A stretch of DNA of 6,044 nucleotides from an uncultured Eubacteriales bacterium (GTDB taxonomy: Bacteria > Bacillota > Clostridia > Lachnospirales > Lachnospiraceae): NCBI GenBank assembly GCA_949297565.1, contig CASFUI010000206.1:1-6044 (forward strand). Direction: 5' to 3'. Both the position numbers and the translations under genes were made by a program. Under the pieces are notes generated by a model. The model was not told the DNA's origin, made no database searches, and saw nothing but the letters and a program-made list of their open reading frames with translations. Position 1 is the first letter of the stretch, and the number at the start of each line of letters is the position of its first letter. Positions 3,564 to 6,044 of the stretch are shown in pieces.

Positions 3564-6044
3564 TTGAATAAGTTTTTTGAAGTGTTCAGAACTGTGAAGG
3601 TGCCGGAGGAGATTGGTGTCTATCTTGAAGATACGGAGGTTATGCGTGTTTCAAAGACATCGACCAATTCTCTGGCACGTGTCTATTTAAAGAGTGAAAG
3701 GCTTATAAGCAAGCCGGTGATATATAAAGCTGAGGACGCGCTGAAAAAGCAGGTTTTCAGAATGAAAAATATGGATGTCCGTATTATTGACAGATATAAT
3801 CTTTCAAAGCAGTATACACCCGTCAAAATTATGGATATTTATTATGACAGTATTTTATTTGAACTGGAGAAATACTGGACTCTTGAATATAATCTCTTTA
3901 AAAATTCGAGCTGGGAGTTTGAGGGGGAGCATTGTCTTGTGCTTACATTGGAGGACGGATTTCTGGCGAGGACGTATGCTGACACTCTTGCGGATTATTT
4001 TAAGAAAATATTTTTAAATCGTTTCGGTTTTGAGATAGATGTGGTTTATAAATATGTTAAGAAGGAGAGCAGTCACTACGAACTTGAAAATGAGCACAGA
4101 CTCAATCTAAGAATTGCAGAGATTGAAAAGAATATGCGTGCTGCTGATGCCGCAGGCGACGGAGTAAATGAGAGCGGCGCAGAGGTAAGCTTTTCTAAAG
4201 AGTCAAAGGGCGGCGCGGTAATGCAGAAAAGCAGGAACTCTAAAAAAAGCGGTGACGGAAAGGGCACGGCGGGGAGTCCGGCAGCGGCGTCAGGGGCTTC
4301 GCCATCAGGAAGAGCGTCAGGATTTTCAGGAGGCAAGGTCTCGGCTGCGGGCGACAGATTTTTGCGCGGAGCGGAGTACTATAAGCGAAAACCTTCAAAT
4401 CAGGATGTGCTCTACGGCAGGGATTTTGACGAGGAGCCAATTCCTATTGAGCAGGTGGATTCTGCTCTGGGCGAGATTGTAGTTGCGGGTATGATAAGAA
4501 AGGTCGACGAGCGCGAAATAAGAAACGAGCGGACTATACTTATGTTTGACCTGACTGATTTCACCGACACAATCACAGTTAAAATGTTTGCGGCTAACGC
4601 GCAGCTTCCGGAGATAAAGGAATATATTAAAAAAGGTAATTTTGTAAAGGTTAAGGGAGTAGCGGCTCTTGACAGATATGACCAGGAGATTGCGATTTCA
4701 AATGTGTGGGGAATAAGAAAATCGCAGGACAACCGTGAGGTAAGAAATGACTTGGCTCTCCACAAGAGGGTAGAGCTTCACTGCCATACAAAGATGAGCG
4801 ATATGGACGGAGTTTCCTCTGTCTCTGATATAATAAAGCAGGCCATACGCTGGGGGCACAAGGGAATAGCAATCACAGACCACGGAGTTGTCCAGGCGTT
4901 TACGGACGCATACCATACAATCGAGAGTATAAAGGGAGATTACAAGAAAAAGGGAAAAAAACTTGATTTTAAGATAATCTATGGTGTTGAGGCCTATCTC
5001 GTTGACGATACGAGGCAGATAGTAACTAATTCTTACGGACAGAGGTTTGACGAAACATTTGTGGTGTTTGATTTGGAGACCACAGGTTTTTCTGCCGAGG
5101 TTGACAGAATAATTGAAATAGGTGCGGTAAAAATTAAGGACGGAGAGATAATTGACCGTTTCAGCAGGTTTGTAAATCCTCAGATACCGATACCTTTCAG
5201 AATAGAAAATCTTACAGGCATTAGTGACGCCATGGTTATGGACGCTGATACGATTGAAAAGGTATTGCCGGAGTTCCTTGATTTCTGCGGTGATGCAGTT
5301 ATGGTAGCTCACAACGCCGGATTTGATACAAGTTTTATTATAAATAACGCGGAGAGAATTGGTGTTAAATATAATCCGACGATTATGGACACTGTGCTTA
5401 TGGCGCAGTTTGTAATTCCTAATCTTCACAATTATAAGCTTGATACGCTGTGCAAGCATCTTGGCGTGTCGCTTGAAAATCATCACCGGGCTGTGGATGA
5501 CGCCGAGGCCACGGCACACATTTACCTTAAAATGGTCAGCATGCTTGCCGAGCGTGATATTTTTGACCTGGACAGGCTGAATGAGGTAGGGGCTCTAGAT
5601 GAAGATGCTGTAAAGAAGCTTCATCAGTATCACTGTATCATACTGGCGTCCTCAGAGCAGGGCAGGATAAATCTCTACAGACTTATATCGGCATCACATC
5701 TTCAGTATTTCAGCAGGTTTCCGAAAATACCGAAAAGCCTTGTGAATAAATACAGAGAAGGGCTTATTGTCGGAAGCGCGTGTGAGGCAGGAGAGCTTTT
5801 CAGGGCTATGGTAAATGGTCGTTCTGAGGCTGAGATTGCAAGAATTGTATCGTTTTATGATTATCTTGAAGTACAGCCGATAGGAAACAACAGATTCATG
5901 ATTGAAAAAGAGGACTGTTATGTAAAGGACGAGGAGGATCTGCGTGATTTAAACCGACGCATAATAGCGCTGGGAGAAAAGTTTTCAAAGCCGGTGGTAG
6001 CCACATGTGATGTGCACTTCCTCAATCCGGAGGACGAGATTTAC
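3564..6044 (+). CDS. polC: DNA polymerase III alpha subunit, PolC type, 3'-truncated
   Basis: PolC is the Gram-positive replicative DNA polymerase with built-in 3'-5' proofreading. The frame is open from TTG 3564 to the window edge, 827 codons, with no stop. Full-length PolC is about 1,450 residues, so the polymerase palm, fingers and clamp-binding tail lie outside. Domains in order: PolC-specific N-terminal region (about 1-192); a Gly/Ser/Ala/Lys-rich linker (about 193-283); OB fold (about 303-387); PHP domain first part, with metal-site residues H406 and H408 in ELHCHTKMSDMDG, DHG at 439-441 and E476; DEDDh exonuclease inserted in the PHP domain, with FDLETTG (D503, E505), HNAGFD (D588) and HHRAVDDAEA (H641, D646); and the resumed PHP domain ending in CDVHFLNPEDEIY with D816 and H818. 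All exonuclease catalytic residues are present, so proofreading should be functional. This layout separates PolC from DnaE. The TTG start is supported by AAGGGAG eight bases upstream. Truncation is only the window boundary. Confidence 0.96.
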   Translation, partial: MNKFFEVFRTVKVPEEIGVYLEDTEVMRVSKTSTNSLARVYLKSERLISKPVIYKAEDALKKQVFRMKNMDVRIIDRYNLSKQYTPVKIMDIYYDSILFELEKYWTLEYNLFKNSSWEFEGEHCLVLTLEDGFLARTYADTLADYFKKIFLNRFGFEIDVVYKYVKKESSHYELENEHRLNLRIAEIEKNMRAADAAGDGVNESGAEVSFSKESKGGAVMQKSRNSKKSGDGKGTAGSPAAASGASPSGRASGFSGGKVSAAGDRFLRGAEYYKRKPSNQDVLYGRDFDEEPIPIEQVDSALGEIVVAGMIRKVDEREIRNERTILMFDLTDFTDTITVKMFAANAQLPEIKEYIKKGNFVKVKGVAALDRYDQEIAISNVWGIRKSQDNREVRNDLALHKRVELHCHTKMSDMDGVSSVSDIIKQAIRWGHKGIAITDHGVVQAFTDAYHTIESIKGDYKKKGKKLDFKIIYGVEAYLVDDTRQIVTNSYGQRFDETFVVFDLETTGFSAEVDRIIEIGAVKIKDGEIIDRFSRFVNPQIPIPFRIENLTGISDAMVMDADTIEKVLPEFLDFCGDAVMVAHNAGFDTSFIINNAERIGVKYNPTIMDTVLMAQFVIPNLHNYKLDTLCKHLGVSLENHHRAVDDAEATAHIYLKMVSMLAERDIFDLDRLNEVGALDEDAVKKLHQYHCIILASSEQGRINLYRLISASHLQYFSRFPKIPKSLVNKYREGLIVGSACEAGELFRAMVNGRSEAEIARIVSFYDYLEVQPIGNNRFMIEKEDCYVKDEEDLRDLNRRIIALGEKFSKPVVATCDVHFLNPEDEIY

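Noticed and set aside
3775..4482. Short + strand open frames (3775-4017, 4252-4482) within polC
   Set aside because: They are out of frame with polC, which continues uninterrupted through this stretch with recognisable domains on both sides; they are not separate genes or signs of a frameshift.
4698..5519. 273-codon open frame on the - strand opposite polC
   Set aside because: It is antisense to the OB, PHP and exonuclease domains of PolC, whose motifs are clear on the + strand. No SD or domain supports it.

Overview
The window reads as a chromosomal housekeeping segment from a Gram-positive, Clostridia-type bacterium, most likely Lachnospiraceae or a close relative. This rests on a PolC-type (Firmicutes) replicative polymerase, on the gene order dxr-rseP-ispG-polC, on moderate GC content, and on TTG start codons with strong Shine-Dalgarno (SD) sites. 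The genus cannot be fixed from the sequence alone. All four genes lie on the + strand.

Layout: positions 1-868 hold the 3' part of dxr (DXP reductoisomerase), whose N-terminal NADPH-binding part lies before the window. rseP, a site-2 membrane protease, follows with its start one base after the dxr stop (870-2264). A 208-base non-coding gap (2265-2472) is packed with inverted repeats and carries a duplicated ribosome-binding module. ispG (2473-3534) is complete. After a 29-base gap, polC starts at a TTG (3564) and runs open to the right edge; it is 3'-truncated and covers 827 codons of a protein usually around 1,450 residues.

Together the genes combine isoprenoid precursor synthesis (dxr and ispG, two steps of the MEP pathway), regulated intramembrane proteolysis (rseP) and chromosome replication (polC). 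This is a known type of Firmicutes cluster (uppS-cdsA-dxr-rseP-[ispG or proS]-polC); ispG sits where Bacillus has proS. The coding genes look intact and ordinary, apart from an acidic insertion in RseP and a low-complexity linker in PolC.

The part that deserves attention is the rseP-ispG gap. It contains three consecutive hairpins of unrelated sequence but near-identical architecture (long outer stem, one unpaired base on the 3' arm, short inner stem, 4-5 base loop). It also has two copies, exactly 144 bases apart, of a module in which CCTC can pair with the GAGG of an SD site. The second copy is the ispG ribosome-binding site; the first is followed directly by ATG-TAA. This could be a dispersed palindromic element lodged in the operon, an RNA regulatory leader for ispG-polC, or both. 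I see no toxin, defence, phage or CRISPR system.
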